A stretch of 64,000 bases of DNA from Populus alba (taxonomy: Eukaryota > Streptophyta > Magnoliopsida > Malpighiales > Salicaceae). The position numbers and the translations under genes are program-made. The notes under the pieces are model-generated. The model was not told the DNA's origin, searched no databases, and worked only from the letters and a program-made list of their open reading frames with translations. Of the stretch, positions 1-11,747 are shown one piece after another (position 1 is the stretch's first letter; each line of letters begins with the position of its first letter). The DNA is taken from the NCBI RefSeq assembly GCF_005239225.2, contig NC_133288.1, forward strand, positions 20,032,169-20,096,168, given 5' to 3'.

Positions 1-317
1 GGGGGTTGTCAGTCCTGAGTGTGCCAGCACCAAAAGATGACACGAAACCAGACTGGACTTGGTCTACTGGCAAAGAGCGTCGCGAAACCACGGATGTTGG
101 AGAATCCTACCAAGAACGACAGAAAACAAGATATGCATTGAGGGATGGAGAGGCTTTGATGAATGTGCAAACTTCTAAAGAGAAGAAAAATATGTCATTC
201 CAGCAGAAAGAGAAGAGGAAACGAGAGCTTGGTCAGGCTAGTAGGGGGAAGAATTATGTTGAAGAAGAGAAGAGGTTGTTAAGGGAAAGCGGTGTCTACT
301 CTGGTTTTGATGCGTGA
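1..317 (+). CDS. Terminal exon of an unrecognised conserved lysine-rich protein (5' part off the window)
   Basis: The frame is open from the left edge to a TGA at 315-317, so this is the 3' end of a gene whose start lies outside. The visible 100 or so residues are very hydrophilic and rich in Lys, Arg and Glu, with a tail reading GQASRGKNYVEEEKRLLRES and ending in GVYSGFDA. The composition (KEKRKRE runs, no hydrophobic segment) suggests a soluble, possibly nuclear protein, but this is inference. I do not recognise the family with confidence. The even, low-complexity-free conservation-like texture and the clean stop make it more likely a real coding exon than chance. A first-codon ATG is absent; the frame simply continues upstream. 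Confidence 0.7.
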   Translation, partial: GLSVLSVPAPKDDTKPDWTWSTGKERRETTDVGESYQERQKTRYALRDGEALMNVQTSKEKKNMSFQQKEKRKRELGQASRGKNYVEEEKRLLRESGVYSGFDA

Positions 318-1011
318 TCACTGATGCTGATGCTCCTTGTTATGCAAGGGACTTGAAAATCCTGTTAATTTAGGGACTTTCTTGCACCAATATGATTGGT
401 TTGTACCATGCAATTAGATCTAGTGTGATTTACCGTGTGCTTTTTGATAGATTTTTGTCTGACAGGAAAATCAAAGTGGTAAATTGTCAACTGATTTACT
501 GCATTTTCTTGCCCCCGGCCAATATTTCCTTTTGTGCTACTGGCCAGAGCTGCTTTTCCAGATCGTTTCAATGGAAATCGTGTGCACCTTTAATTTTTCA
601 GCATCTATATGTATAGTAATTATTCGGAGTAGGCTAAGCTTGTGGGTAAGTTGCCCGAAAATGTCTGCGAAAACTTTAATAAGTATAATAATTCCACACA
701 AAATGGTGTACAATTTGACTATTCTACAAGGTTATTAGAAATATCTTATTAAACTTAAAATCCAGTCTCACAACAATGCAGTAAACAAAACTGTAGATCC
801 TCGGGTCAGAAATTCAATAGAGGTAGCCTTTCGAAAACTGGTAGCGCATGAAATAGAAACCTCAATCTTCTACAAACTGCTCCGACCTTAATCTTAGATT
901 TGGTCAAACACTTCCCTCAATATCAAGGAAAAAATTTCATACCACGCAGGGCCTTTTTCAGCATCCATGTTCGGGTTTGGAATTACAGACTCCATGGGAA
1001 GGCAAGCGTGG
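318..1011. other. Convergent intergenic spacer: 3' UTRs of the first gene and HMT
   Basis: The stretch lies between two genes that point at each other, so it should hold both 3' UTRs. I see no further coding frame with protein-like composition and no structural RNA. Confidence 0.5.
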
Positions 1012-4000
1012 TCACTTTGAGGACGGAGCAGGAGATCTACTGGAAAGAGTCCTGTATATGGCTCTGATAGTATTGGGAGTTGTTCTGCAACAGCCTCCAA
1101 CAAGGGCAGCCCCAATCTCACACCATTTGTTTACATGTGATACAAAATCTTGATCTGATATGCCTGTGTTTTGCTGCAACAGAAAGTGAGTTGACACAGT
1201 TAAATGGCATTTTAAAAAATAGAACCAGCCAAGAAGTTGTAAGATACAGACAGAAAATAGTGTTCCGCAAGGCAAATTTGCTTGCAATTACTTTTGGAAG
1301 AGCTTGAGAGAATCCTTTTCTTGAAGTAACAAGGACTAACTGATGCCTTCGAATATTATTAAAAAACAATATGGAAATAATTTCCATGTGCTTTCCACAG
1401 CCATCAAAATGAACTCACCACCCATTCCTTTCGCTTGCCATCGTAACTCTCTCCACTGTTTGGATAAATAAGTATTGGTTTTGTAGTCACCTGATAAAAT
1501 CATTCATGAAGATAGAAAATTTTCATTAAGCACAAGTGCCAGACACCCGTTAACTTTATTATATATATATATATTTATATATATATATATATATTAAGAA
1601 CATGAAATCATTTGTATTTTTTATCCAACAACTATTTTAACATAAAATAGAAACCATGAAGTCAAGGGGCAAGTGTTATAACTGTTGCTGCCATAGAACA
1701 TCCACCCAAGTCATCTAGTATCAAGCGATGTTATAAGCCAACAGCTATCCATTACCACATTCTTTATACCAACAGTGCACAGTGGAATATATTGCAAGAC
1801 CATATTGGACCCAAAAAAAAGTACAAAATCATCAATATCATCTTAAATCTCCAAAATAGACAAGGAGCTTATCACGATTGTAAAATTCCTAAGCTATGGT
1901 TGATGTTACTTTAGTTCATTCAATTCTTAAATTCAATCGCAGTTATTGACTTTTTAACCAGAGAAAAATAAAAGATAATTGTAAGTTCAAACACTGTCGA
2001 AGAAATCAATTCTTAAATTCAATCACAGTTCTTGACTTTTTAACAGAGAAAAATAAATGGTAATTGTAAGTTCAAACACTATCAAAGAAATTGGGCTATT
2101 GTTAATTTATTGACCAAGAAAAATTTTAACCCCATTGTAATCATTGACAACTTCAATACAATTTTGTGGACGGCCTGTTTGGGATTGTGATAACGATAGC
2201 AGTTCAAAATGCATTTCGCTTAGAAATGCATCAAAATAAAGTTTTTTTTATTTTATTTTATTTTTAAAAAATTTCATTTTAAGTAAAAAAAAAATTCGAA
2301 GCTTTTGGGAAAGCGGTTTGCACGGCGTTCCCAAACACATAGATGGCAAGTATTATTTTTCTGTTCTTCTTGCTTCATTGTTGTTTATATTTCTAGCATG
2401 GATAAATAAGTTCATTAACGGAGGAAAGAGTTTTGATGGTCAGTTATTGTACAAATGACATTGGTCTGAATTTGCATCAGGTTGAGACAAGTTATGGCCA
2501 CCAATAATGAACACTGTAGTTCAGTGCTTCATTGGGAACATTTAAAAACATCAACAAAAGAATAGCAGGAAGACAAAAAGCATACCTTTTTAATAGATAA
2601 AATCAGTTCATGAATAAACCTAGGAGGTGTGCAGTTGATCCCCACTGCAACTACATTCTTGCATGATTCAGCAATTGAAGCACAGTCAAGCAAAGAGTCA
2701 CCACTAACCACGCTAACACCATCCTTAGAGTTAAAAGAGAACCATGCAGGAATCTTTATGTCTTCTTCCTTCAAGAGCTCAACATAAGCCTGAACAAACA
2801 CAGACATAGTCAATGGGAAAATAAGCACCAAAACGAAATGTAGCACCAGTATTAACTTCGTTTCCTATTCCTAGATTTGATCATGACTTTCCTCTTAGAG
2901 AAAGAAATTAAAATGTTATGATATGACAAAGGATCTATCTGATCAATACCTGAGCTTCTACTTTATTTGGAACTGTTTCAAACGCTATGAGGTCAGCACC
3001 TGATTCTGCAAGAATCTGTACCCTTCTGCGATGAAAATCTTTCAAGGTTTCAAGGGTAATTGCATCACCATAGTTCCCACTGTAAAGGGAGAGCACCAAT
3101 AAAAGGTAAAGAAAGTATAATTAGAACTTTACTCTCTATTAAGGATAGTAGGAAACCCTCTTTCTGAAAGGATATCAAACCACATTCTGATGCCATCAAG
3201 CTTAAGGCCATGTTCATTTTCTCAGATTCGATAAAAAAAATCTTAAGTGTAAGTCTCCACAACGCTTTTAAAACATCACTGTTAATTGATGTTTGATAGT
3301 GAACACATGCTGATACCATCAAGCTTAGACCATGTTCATTTTCTCAGATCCAATAAGAACCCTAAAGAATAAGTCTCCGCAAAGCTTTTAAAATTAAAAT
3401 TAAGAGCACTAAGAGATATGACGGTTGATTGGCACATGATAGTGATATAAATAGATATGTGCAGTGACGCCGCTCATGCAATTACTAACTAGAGGTTGAC
3501 TCACCTGTACTCAGATCCATCAGCTAAATAAGCTCCATAACTTCCAATGGAAGCTGCAACTAAAATAGGTCGTTGTTTCAGAACCCTACCATTATTGCTA
3601 TCAGGAGAACCTTTTTGGCATCTATCATAATAAATATCCCTTGCCTCACATGCAATTTCCACGCTTTTCCTGAGCAGGGATTCACTTTCTTCACTAGAGA
3701 AACCTTTTGCCTTAAATCCCTGGATGGTGGCCTGTCCATATTCAAGTGAAACTGAGTGTAAGTTCCACAAGCGGGCACATGCACGCAGGCACATATAGAT
3801 CATTGTTATTACCTGATAAGATGCTGTTATGATAATATCCGCACCAGCTTCAAGATAGTCAAGGTGTACCTGCTCGGTCAAGAAACTCATTAACCAATGG
3901 AAAGATACCACATATCAACATTTCACATGGTTTCATGTATAACCAAAACTTAAAAAAAAAAAAAAAAAAAAGATTGTCAAATAGAAAAAGATGGCAGCAA

Positions 4001-5486
4001 TTCCTAAAATAGTAGTTATTTATCTATTAGCAGTCTTGATAACAAATGAATCTATACATCAATTGCATTTGGTTTTCCACATTAGTACTTTTACCGCTGG
4101 AATCAATGAAATACTGTTGCCAGAAAGACAAAATAAAACTTGCAGTTATATGGCATTTTTCCTAAGATATATGAGTGATTTCTGAAACTTAAACTTGCTT
4201 TCCATTATGCTATTTTCTTTTCCTTTTTATTTATATGGTTGATTATATTTCTCATGCATAAAGTTTTACGGACATATTTTTCTTGGCTAAACTGAAGAAT
4301 TTAAGAAAGGCGCAAGAATTTTAAGAATAAATATCAATGTAGGTTAATCAAATGTTTTATGCACTTAATGTTTGTCTTTATAACGCATATCAGTTTCTGT
4401 AATATTAGACAAATCTAGTTGATATATCTTTATCTATTTCTACTTAACTGTTCTGAAGAAATACTTTACAACCCCCCACCCAAAAAAAAACCCTAACGCA
4501 AAAGGAAAAATTTATTAATAATTACAATTGCATGCTTGTCAAAGTTCAACCTCCAATCCTCAATCAAAAACAGAGTGGTCCAATTTCATTTAAAAAAACC
4601 CATTGTTCAATAAGAAAGCAGAGTGGCCCAAATTAAATACAATATACTATATTAAATACTCTGAAGTCCCTGCAGATTTTCAACCAACACAAAACAGCAT
4701 AGCTGAGTTTTGACAAGTAAGATCAAAAACGTGATGACCACATCTACATGGGCCATGGTCATGGTCATTGGGGTGAGTCTATCCAGATTCCAACTTTTAC
4801 AGTGAGTCCTATTTTATTCACACATCTGAGTTTTTGCACTACCAATCAAGAAACAAATCTATAAAGTTGATTCAAGAACACAAACGCGCACCCAATCATA
4901 GATAGATAGAACTGAAAACAGCCCACATAGTGGTCCATACTCTTCACCAATTTAATTTACCACTGTCCTTCTCTGTTGTAAGCTAATGCCACTCTAATAC
5001 GCTCAAAATTTCCAATTGACCTCACGCACCTACCCCCTTTCTCTCAAAAGGGTTTGCGTGACATGAATTCGAAATTTCTGTCAGCGAAAAATGACACAGA
5101 TTTCTTCCTACTTTATAAGTCTTGGCTTCTTTTCTTCTTCTTTTTTTTCAATTTCTTGCGTTAAAAAAAAATTCAAGGGTCTTAAGGCACCATTTGCTCC
5201 ACATTTAAAAGAGAAAAGAAACTCGAAAATCAAAGCAGAGACAGCATCACTTTTAACAGCAACAGAAACACATTAATATATATATAGAGAGAGAGAGGGG
5301 AGGGGGCACCTCGCGAACGAGATGAGGGGAAGTAAGAAGACACTTGGCACTCCAGAGAGGATCATTGAGGTCAGCGCCGTGTCGTTCGAGCTCCGTCGCG
5401 AGACCACCGTCGATAATGGCGACGCCGCCTGATTGGCGGAGGAAATCAGTCATAAAGGACGAGGTCTCGGCGGCGGGATGTCCCAT
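1012..5486 (-). CDS. HMT: Homocysteine S-methyltransferase (HMT2/HMT3 type)
   Basis: The enzyme transfers a methyl group from S-methylmethionine (or S-adenosylmethionine) to homocysteine, giving methionine in the S-methylmethionine cycle of the cytosol. Seven exons were read on the minus strand: 5310-5486, 3813-3869, 3505-3731, 2950-3079, 2586-2789, 1419-1490 and 1012-1173. All introns are GT-AG and the joined frame gives 342 aa, normal for plant HMTs (about 326-347). Family marks are [14 protein letters not shown] near the N-terminus, [37 protein letters not shown], and the zinc-binding cysteines in VGINC and GGCCRTTP. The start at 5486 is preferred because an in-frame upstream start near 5603 would lie at or above the TATA box. 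Exon 1 wording is closer to HMT2/HMT3 than HMT1 as I remember them; the exact paralogue is uncertain. Confidence 0.95.
1559..1595. repeat. (TA)n microsatellite in HMT intron 5
   Basis: About 37 bp of TA with one TTTA interruption. Confidence 0.9.
1921..2091. repeat. 86-bp tandem duplication in HMT intron 5
   Basis: Two adjacent copies begin CAATTCTTAAATTCAATC at 1921 and 2007 and each ends with AGAAAT. They differ at only a few positions, so the duplication is fairly recent. It is wholly intronic (intron 1491-2585). Confidence 0.85.
2176..2337. mobile_element. MITE-like element with TGTTTGGGA inverted ends
   Basis: A 162-bp AT-rich block begins with TGTTTGGGA at 2176-2184 and ends with its exact reverse complement TCCCAAACA at 2329-2337. 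The core has T/A runs. It lies in HMT intron 5. No clear target duplication is visible. Several other AT-rich blocks in the window share its internal texture. Confidence 0.55.
3187..3400. repeat. Degenerate tandem duplication (about 123-bp period) in HMT intron 3
   Basis: CTGATGCCATCAAGCTTA at 3187 recurs as CTGATACCATCAAGCTTA at 3310. Both are followed by CATGTTCATTTTCTCAGAT and a run containing AAGTCTCC and GCTTTTAAAA. The copies have diverged more than the 86-bp pair in intron 5. Confidence 0.7.
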
Positions 5487-5587
5487 CTTAAAATTTGTGT
5501 CTTTCCTTTCCAGCAGAGGGTTTATGTGTTTGGAAAGTTTGTATTTCCTTCCCAGCTTATGTCGGTTGCGCTTTGGTTTGATCAGAG

Positions 5588-5596
5588 TATTTATAG
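5588..5596 (-). promoter_or_regulatory. TATA box of the HMT gene
   Basis: On the minus strand the motif reads CTATAAATA, about 100 nt upstream of the chosen HMT start codon. It is the only good TATA match close to this start and implies a short 5' UTR of roughly 70-80 nt. The placement is inference from motif and distance. Confidence 0.55.
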
Positions 5597-5603
5597 AGTA
5601 CAA

Positions 5604-6681
5604 AGGTTGTGGAGAAGGGCACCCATAAGTTGTCCAATCTTTGCAATAATATCCTCTCTACTTCGAATGTTTACTTTCCAACCCCTCACGTTTTTCAATT
5701 TTTGTATCCAATCCTTCGACAATCATTTAATTTAACACAATAATTGTTTCGTCTTGATAATTGTTATTAGCTTAGCTATTTTGTTTAGGAGCTGCCTCTA
5801 CTGTAATTACTCAAAAGGATTTTCCTTCCTTTTACCAATAAAAGTTTTCCATGTTTTCAGAAGAACAAAGAAAATCGCCTCATCTGTCATGGAGTGCAGC
5901 ACAAGAAGTCTCTTACTTCTTCACTGTAAACCCCCAAATGGGGCAATAAGAAGAGTAATCTCTGATGCAATCCATACACCACCACTTGCTAATCCAATAA
6001 CATCACCATCAAAATAGCACAGGCAAAGATCACAGGTGATTATCTTAGGTTGGTTTGGTTGCTGTCATATATACTTTGGCATCCTTTTGATTCTCATCTT
6101 CCTAACCAAACTATTTTACAGTACTAATGATTTTCTTCAAATGCTTTAGTTTTCGCATAAACTCAGATGACTGCAAGCAATTTATTTTCAAAAGCTGCAT
6201 GGTTTGAGAAACAAATTTTTCAAACTTCTGTTTGGACGCAGAATATTACTAAAGAACGGCAGGTATTTTCTGTCTAAGGTTCAAAATATTCCATGGATAA
6301 TATTACATTTATTGAAATGAAAACTTTTGATTCCTTTTTTTTATCCACATAAACTCCTGATTTCTAGCTTCCATCCATCTCGATTTCCATAATTTATAGG
6401 CAAAACTACTCTCTGAATCACAACTATCTCACGAAATGATATACAAAATAAGTATGGAGCTCCAACATTTCCAAACATTATAATTCTGTGCAAGATAACA
6501 ATTACAGAGATAAAAAAGCTAACTTTTAATACACTGAAACATTTAATGAATCAACTAGAAGCAGAAATTCTCTTGCTTCTAAAGTTCTTTGTTCATGTGC
6601 TTGAGAAAACTGTGATCTAGTGAATTGCTTCAATACCATATGAGTATATATGACCGGTGGAAGGCGGAAGGCGAAGGCGAG
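5604..6681. other. Intergenic: HMT upstream region and 3' flank of the kinase gene
   Basis: This holds the HMT promoter beyond the TATA box and the 3' UTR of the kinase. Open frames here are short and lack protein-like composition. I see nothing else. Confidence 0.4.
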
Positions 6682-9600
6682 TTACGGACCACGAGCTGGG
6701 GTAAAACACAAGCAGCCAGTTGATTGATCTTCAGGTAACATGCCACCCCCTTTGCTTGTATCTATTGCTTCGAGCAGCCTAACTACCTCGTCCATCTCAG
6801 GCCGCTTCTCTGAATTTGCATCCCAACATTTCCGCATTACACTTGCCAATGAACTTGGGCAACATCTAGGAATTTCTGGCCTCAAATGCTGTAAAGATTA
6901 TTTTCAACATTGAAATTATCAACATAAGATGGCACTTTAAAACCACAAACAAGCTAGATTCTAAAAAGGCAATGTCCAGTACAGCCAAATTAACAACATA
7001 AGATGTAGTCCAACCGGGGTTGAAAAAAGTTGACACCAATCAGGTCACCTGGTCCGATGGACCAACATTATGAGAGCAGTGAAACGAACACAGCTTTAAT
7101 GTCTTTGCTCATACAAATATTTACACTTCGCTCAGTTATCAAAATATAAAAGCAAACAAACCTGTCGAACAACTGCAGATGAAACTTCTGCAAAACTAAG
7201 ATCTGGATAGGGCATGTCACAGCAATAGGTTTCCCACAAGCATATACCAAAGCTGTATACATCGCATTTCCTGTTGTAAGGCTTACCATCCAGGACCTAG
7301 ACAATTACTTAGTTAAAATCTATTATCAAGATTTCAGATAAAGGGAAAAACTATAGCAAGAGAAAAGAAAGAACAGGGAGCAGGTACCTCAGGGGCCATG
7401 TATCCAAGAGTGCCAGTTTCCCCAGTCATGTCCCTTGGGTTCTGAGCCTCAACTCGCGCAACACCAAAATCAGCAATTTTCAAAGTTCTAGTAGCATCTA
7501 ACAGCATATTTTCTGTCTTAACATCACGATGTACAATCTTTTTAGAATGCAGGTAGCTCAAACTGCAACAGTGGATCAAAGCAAAAATCTATAAGTAAAC
7601 ATCAAATAACAAACATTCTAATTGAAAATATTTACTTACCCCCTAGATAAGTCCAAAGCAAGTTGAATCACAATCTTAAAGGCAAGTTTCTTTCTCCTAT
7701 TTCTGATTAAAAATTTCTTTAGCGTCCCACCTGGAAGGTACTCAACAACAACACAACACGCCCTAGCAGGAGGAGAATTGACGCTATCACTTGAAGAACT
7801 TTTGGAAGGGATCTTAAGATTGGAAGTTCCCATTGAAGCTCCAACAAACTGTAATGGATGATTATAGTTATAGATTTTAATACTATGAAACAATGGCGAT
7901 GCATCTACAAAGCTTGTGATGGAAACCCAAGGAACAGAAACTATCACAAAAAAAAAACACAAAAAATAACTTGGAGAGAACTTTTTTGTTTATCAATGGA
8001 AGGTAACTGAAGAAGACATCAAGCCATTGATAGATAATGAAGTACCCTTTACCTTCGTAACGTTAGGATGGTCAAGCTTATGCCAAACAGCAACCTCTTG
8101 CTTGAATGATGCCCGGAGAGCAGTAGTTTCAGCAGCAGTGGCAATGCCATCCTCTCCCCAGTCCAATACCTTCACTGTAATTTTTAATATTTGGCAGTGA
8201 GGACTTTGCCGAGACAAATAATCATTGCATATATGGAGTGATTGTTTGATGTTTTAGGCAGTTTTAATAAGTTGGGTGGCGAAGTAGACAATTCACAGTG
8301 TCATCATGCTTTTACATATACACAGACAATCTTGAAAAATACCAGAAAACATAGTAGTTTCTTATAATTGGACTAATTATAACAACAATGCTATCAAACA
8401 ATTAGTGGTTAAAAAAACTTAACATAATGTCACCTATAAACCACACAGCAGCATCTATAACAAAGGAATCACAACCAGTCTTTTTCTCGTTAATTTGAAA
8501 TAAGATTACGCATGTGCTGCTAGAAATGAGAGAAGATTTTGCAGGCTTGCAGGGAAACCTCACAAATGTACCAGTTTTTAATAAAAAGATACATGTCATC
8601 CTATACAAATCATCTGCTGTAAGTACAGCGTACATCATTGCACCTCTACAGAGCAGCATAATTGATGACTTAGCATGTAACCAAAGTTTTCAATGGCCGA
8701 GGAATGAACTTGGAGAATTTGAGAGTGGGAAGGATTCAGAAAGACATCCTTTCCTTCAGCAAAACATTGAGAACTTGAACAAATATACAAGTAGTCCAAA
8801 ACTTCTTCATAGAAGAACCACAGCCATTTACGTGACATCATAAAACTTGAGCAGGTGCTCTTACCATGACTCACTCAAGTGATACCTATATTTATCTCAT
8901 TCCAATCAATGATGCACAACCAAAAAAGACAAGAAAAGAAATTAACCAAAGTATTTACTCAGATAAAAAATCAAAGGAGATAAAAAGATAATTTAAGCAA
9001 AGATGTTTAGAAATGTTAATAATTGGTTCATTGAATCTGTGTCAGAGCTCAAGCCTTACTGTTTAATCTTAAATTTTACGTTCATCTTTTCTAAAAGAAA
9101 TATGAACTAAAAGTCAGCTTTCCTATTAGCCAATGACGCTTCTGCATTTTTTTAAGGTTCTTTGCCAAGCACTATGTATTGACAATGAATTTTATAAGCT
9201 CTCAAAAACAAAATCCAGACCAAAAGAAACCCTGAAAACATATGCAATAAGACACATACTATCGTGGTTGTAAACCAACATAACGTGCATGCACGGTAAA
9301 TAACCATATATTCATAAAGTTATAGCCTCAAAATGCAATCATTAATACTTGATCTCTAAGGCCATGCCTCAAAGTGATGAAATCACTAGATGAACCCGAT
9401 ACACGCAGTTAAAGGCCATACCTTCCAACTAACATGTGAACCTTTTACTCTGTCTCATCACTTAAGTGTTTAAAGCATGTTATCAGACTTGACATAAGAA
9501 ATTCCTTTACGACCTCTATACTTAACTGCGTACGAAGACATTTATAGCTACCTATTATCTATCAAACACATATAAAATATTTCTCAACTTCATTTCAAAT

Positions 9601-10134
9601 AAGGAATTCATTCATAATTATACTACAAACAGATCGCAGAGCTATTCTCACAGATTATTGAAATTTCTATAAGTCAGTGCTTCAGAAAAAAAAAATATAA
9701 AAGAAAGAACTTGAATTCCAAAATTGAATAAACATTTCAAAGGAAGCAGGAACAGGAGAATAATAAATAAAAACTGCAATACCAGCAACATCTTGGCCGT
9801 CATAATTGCCTCTATACACAGTCCCATAAGTCCCATAAGAAATAACATGCCTTATATCCAATTTTCCCAAATCAATCTCCCACTCTTCCTTTCTTGTTGG
9901 TTGCACTTCCCTATCCCTTGACCAAGCACGGCTTAAATGATTCTCTAGCTGAATATCCCAGCTCTTGAAATCTATTTTATCTGCTCTAAAGTACAGTTCT
10001 TTATTGCTCACACTGCCCACTTTTGAGCCCAATTTCTTTTCTTTAGCAATTGAGGCAGTTTCTGCTTCTTGATGGGTATTGCTTTTCTGTCCCTTCATTG
10101 CCCCTTCTGCTTCCTTTAAATTGCTTGATTCCAT
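6682..10134 (-). CDS. Raf-like MAPKKK / ATMRK1-type serine/threonine-protein kinase
   Basis: Six exons on the minus strand, 9783-10134, 8053-8174, 7640-7848, 7388-7562, 7162-7296 and 6682-6888, join in frame to 399 aa, close to Arabidopsis ATMRK1 as I recall it. The first 90 or so residues are hydrophilic and precede a single kinase domain (about 94-370). Visible residues are the loop [10 protein letters not shown], the ATP lysine in VAVKV (K119), HRDVKTEN with catalytic D241, ADFG with D259, and GTLGYMAPE ending at E286. The C-terminus carries [10 protein letters not shown]. The first glycine of the usual GxGxxG loop is Ser here. The family phosphorylates Ser/Thr (and sometimes Tyr) in the cytosol; the substrate cannot be told from sequence. 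The ATG at 10134 opens the exon-1 frame. Confidence 0.95.
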
Positions 10135-11059
10135 TTTATTTTTTCCTTTTAAAATTATGAAGCAGAAAACTTTACTGTTATACAGTTTGTTTTTTTGAAT
10201 CTATCAGAACAAGAAAATCCTTACCACCATCACAATAATAATTAATCTAGCAAACCTCCAAAATCATTTAAATCATGGAAATAATTAACAAAAAATTACT
10301 ACCCTTTATTTTTGAAATCCCAATTCACAATTATGACATTCGAAAAGGTTCGAAAATTAAGGAAAACTAGAGATTTAAAAAAAAAAAATTGACAAATAAA
10401 TAGAAGAACGAAGCAAAGCCCCTAAAAAAACAAAACAAAAAAAATATTGCAAAAACGAGAAGGGGGAGAGAGAGATAAAGAGGGAATTAGACAAGTAGGG
10501 CTTTGTGGAGGAGACTTTAAGAAGGGAAGGGAAAGGTCAGAGGAGCCAATCACAGAAAAATTCCCCCGTACATACATACATATATATTTATTGGAGAGAA
10601 TAGTAAAAAAAACGAAAGGAAAGGGAAGGGCGCGAGGATTGATAGTGACCTAAAATAGCTTCGTGACTGTTTCAAAAATCAAACACTTTTCAGCTTCTTC
10701 TTCTTTCTTTATTACTATGTCTGTTTTCTTACCTGTTTCTTTTTTTAACGAACTTACCGGTATTTTTAAGGATTTGCTTCGACTTCCATGCTTTTTTTAC
10801 TCTAAATTGTATAGCCAATTTGCTATATTTTATCTTTATTTTACTTTTGTTTCTGTTTCTATTACCTTTCAACATGTTGGAAGGAGGGAGGCAGATGAGA
10901 TGAATATGGTGTTTTATATGCTAACCAAGTTGATAAGCAATTAGTACGTACATACATACATACATATACATATATACATATACATATATATGGAGATAAC
11001 GTAATCTACTAAAATATGCATAACTAACACAGTTTAATTAATTGTGAAAGTCAAATATG

Positions 11060-11375
11060 CATAACTTGACACGCGCAGATATTACATACGCATCTCGTAT
11101 GAATTTTTTTTGTGTTAGATGCATGACAAAAACAATTTTTGTCAAGCTGTGTGACACACGCGACACACAAGATATTGTTTTTTATAAATCACCTGCCACG
11201 TGTACCATTTAAAAAAAAAAAATTGAGTTGTCACGTGCCAGGTATAAAAACATTTCTAGCGAGGCCCGTGTGCTGGACCAGAATTTTTTTTTTTTGTCAG
11301 ATACATGCGACACGTGCTAGCACAAAAGGATTTGTGTGTGACAAGTGTACTCTAATCATGTGTTACACGCGCTAA
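11060..11375. promoter_or_regulatory. Cluster of CACGTG/ACGTG and GACACGCG-like motifs
   Basis: In about 300 bp I see GACACGCGC, ACACGCGACAC, GCCACGTGTACC, GTCACGTGCCAGG, GCGACACGTGCTAGC and TTACACGCGC. ACGTG cores bind bZIP and bHLH factors in plants, but the spot is about 1 kb upstream of the kinase start and may simply be a GC-richer repeat. Function is unproven. Confidence 0.3.
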
Positions 11376-11719
11376 GAAGAGAGTATATTGTTATTTTCAA
11401 ACAATATATGAAAGTCGCTTTCAACTTCAAAGTTAGGTTTTTTTTTTTTTTTTTTATAAATTTATTTTGTTAATATTTTTTTAATGGTTACATGGATGTC
11501 ATTATTATTATGGAATTTTTTTCTAAGAAATGATGGAATAATCTTCTAAAAACAAAAAAGAAATAGCTATTTTTTGCTCAGCTCAAATTAAAAAAGTTTT
11601 TTTTTGCAAAAAAAAAGTGAAATGATAAAAATAACAATAATGGACCTGAATTTAACTAAATATAGAAATTTAGGGACCAAAAGCATTTTAAACAGAGAAG
11701 AAAGAAGAATAAATGGTCA

Positions 11720-11747
11720 AATAATAATAATAATAATAATAATAATA
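11720..11747. repeat. (AAT)n microsatellite
   Basis: About nine perfect AAT/ATA units in a row. Confidence 0.9.

Noticed and set aside
5487..5603. Upstream in-frame extension of HMT exon 1 starting near 5603
   Set aside because: It would add 39 basic residues whose codons run through the TATA box and probable start site; other HMTs begin near the chosen Met.
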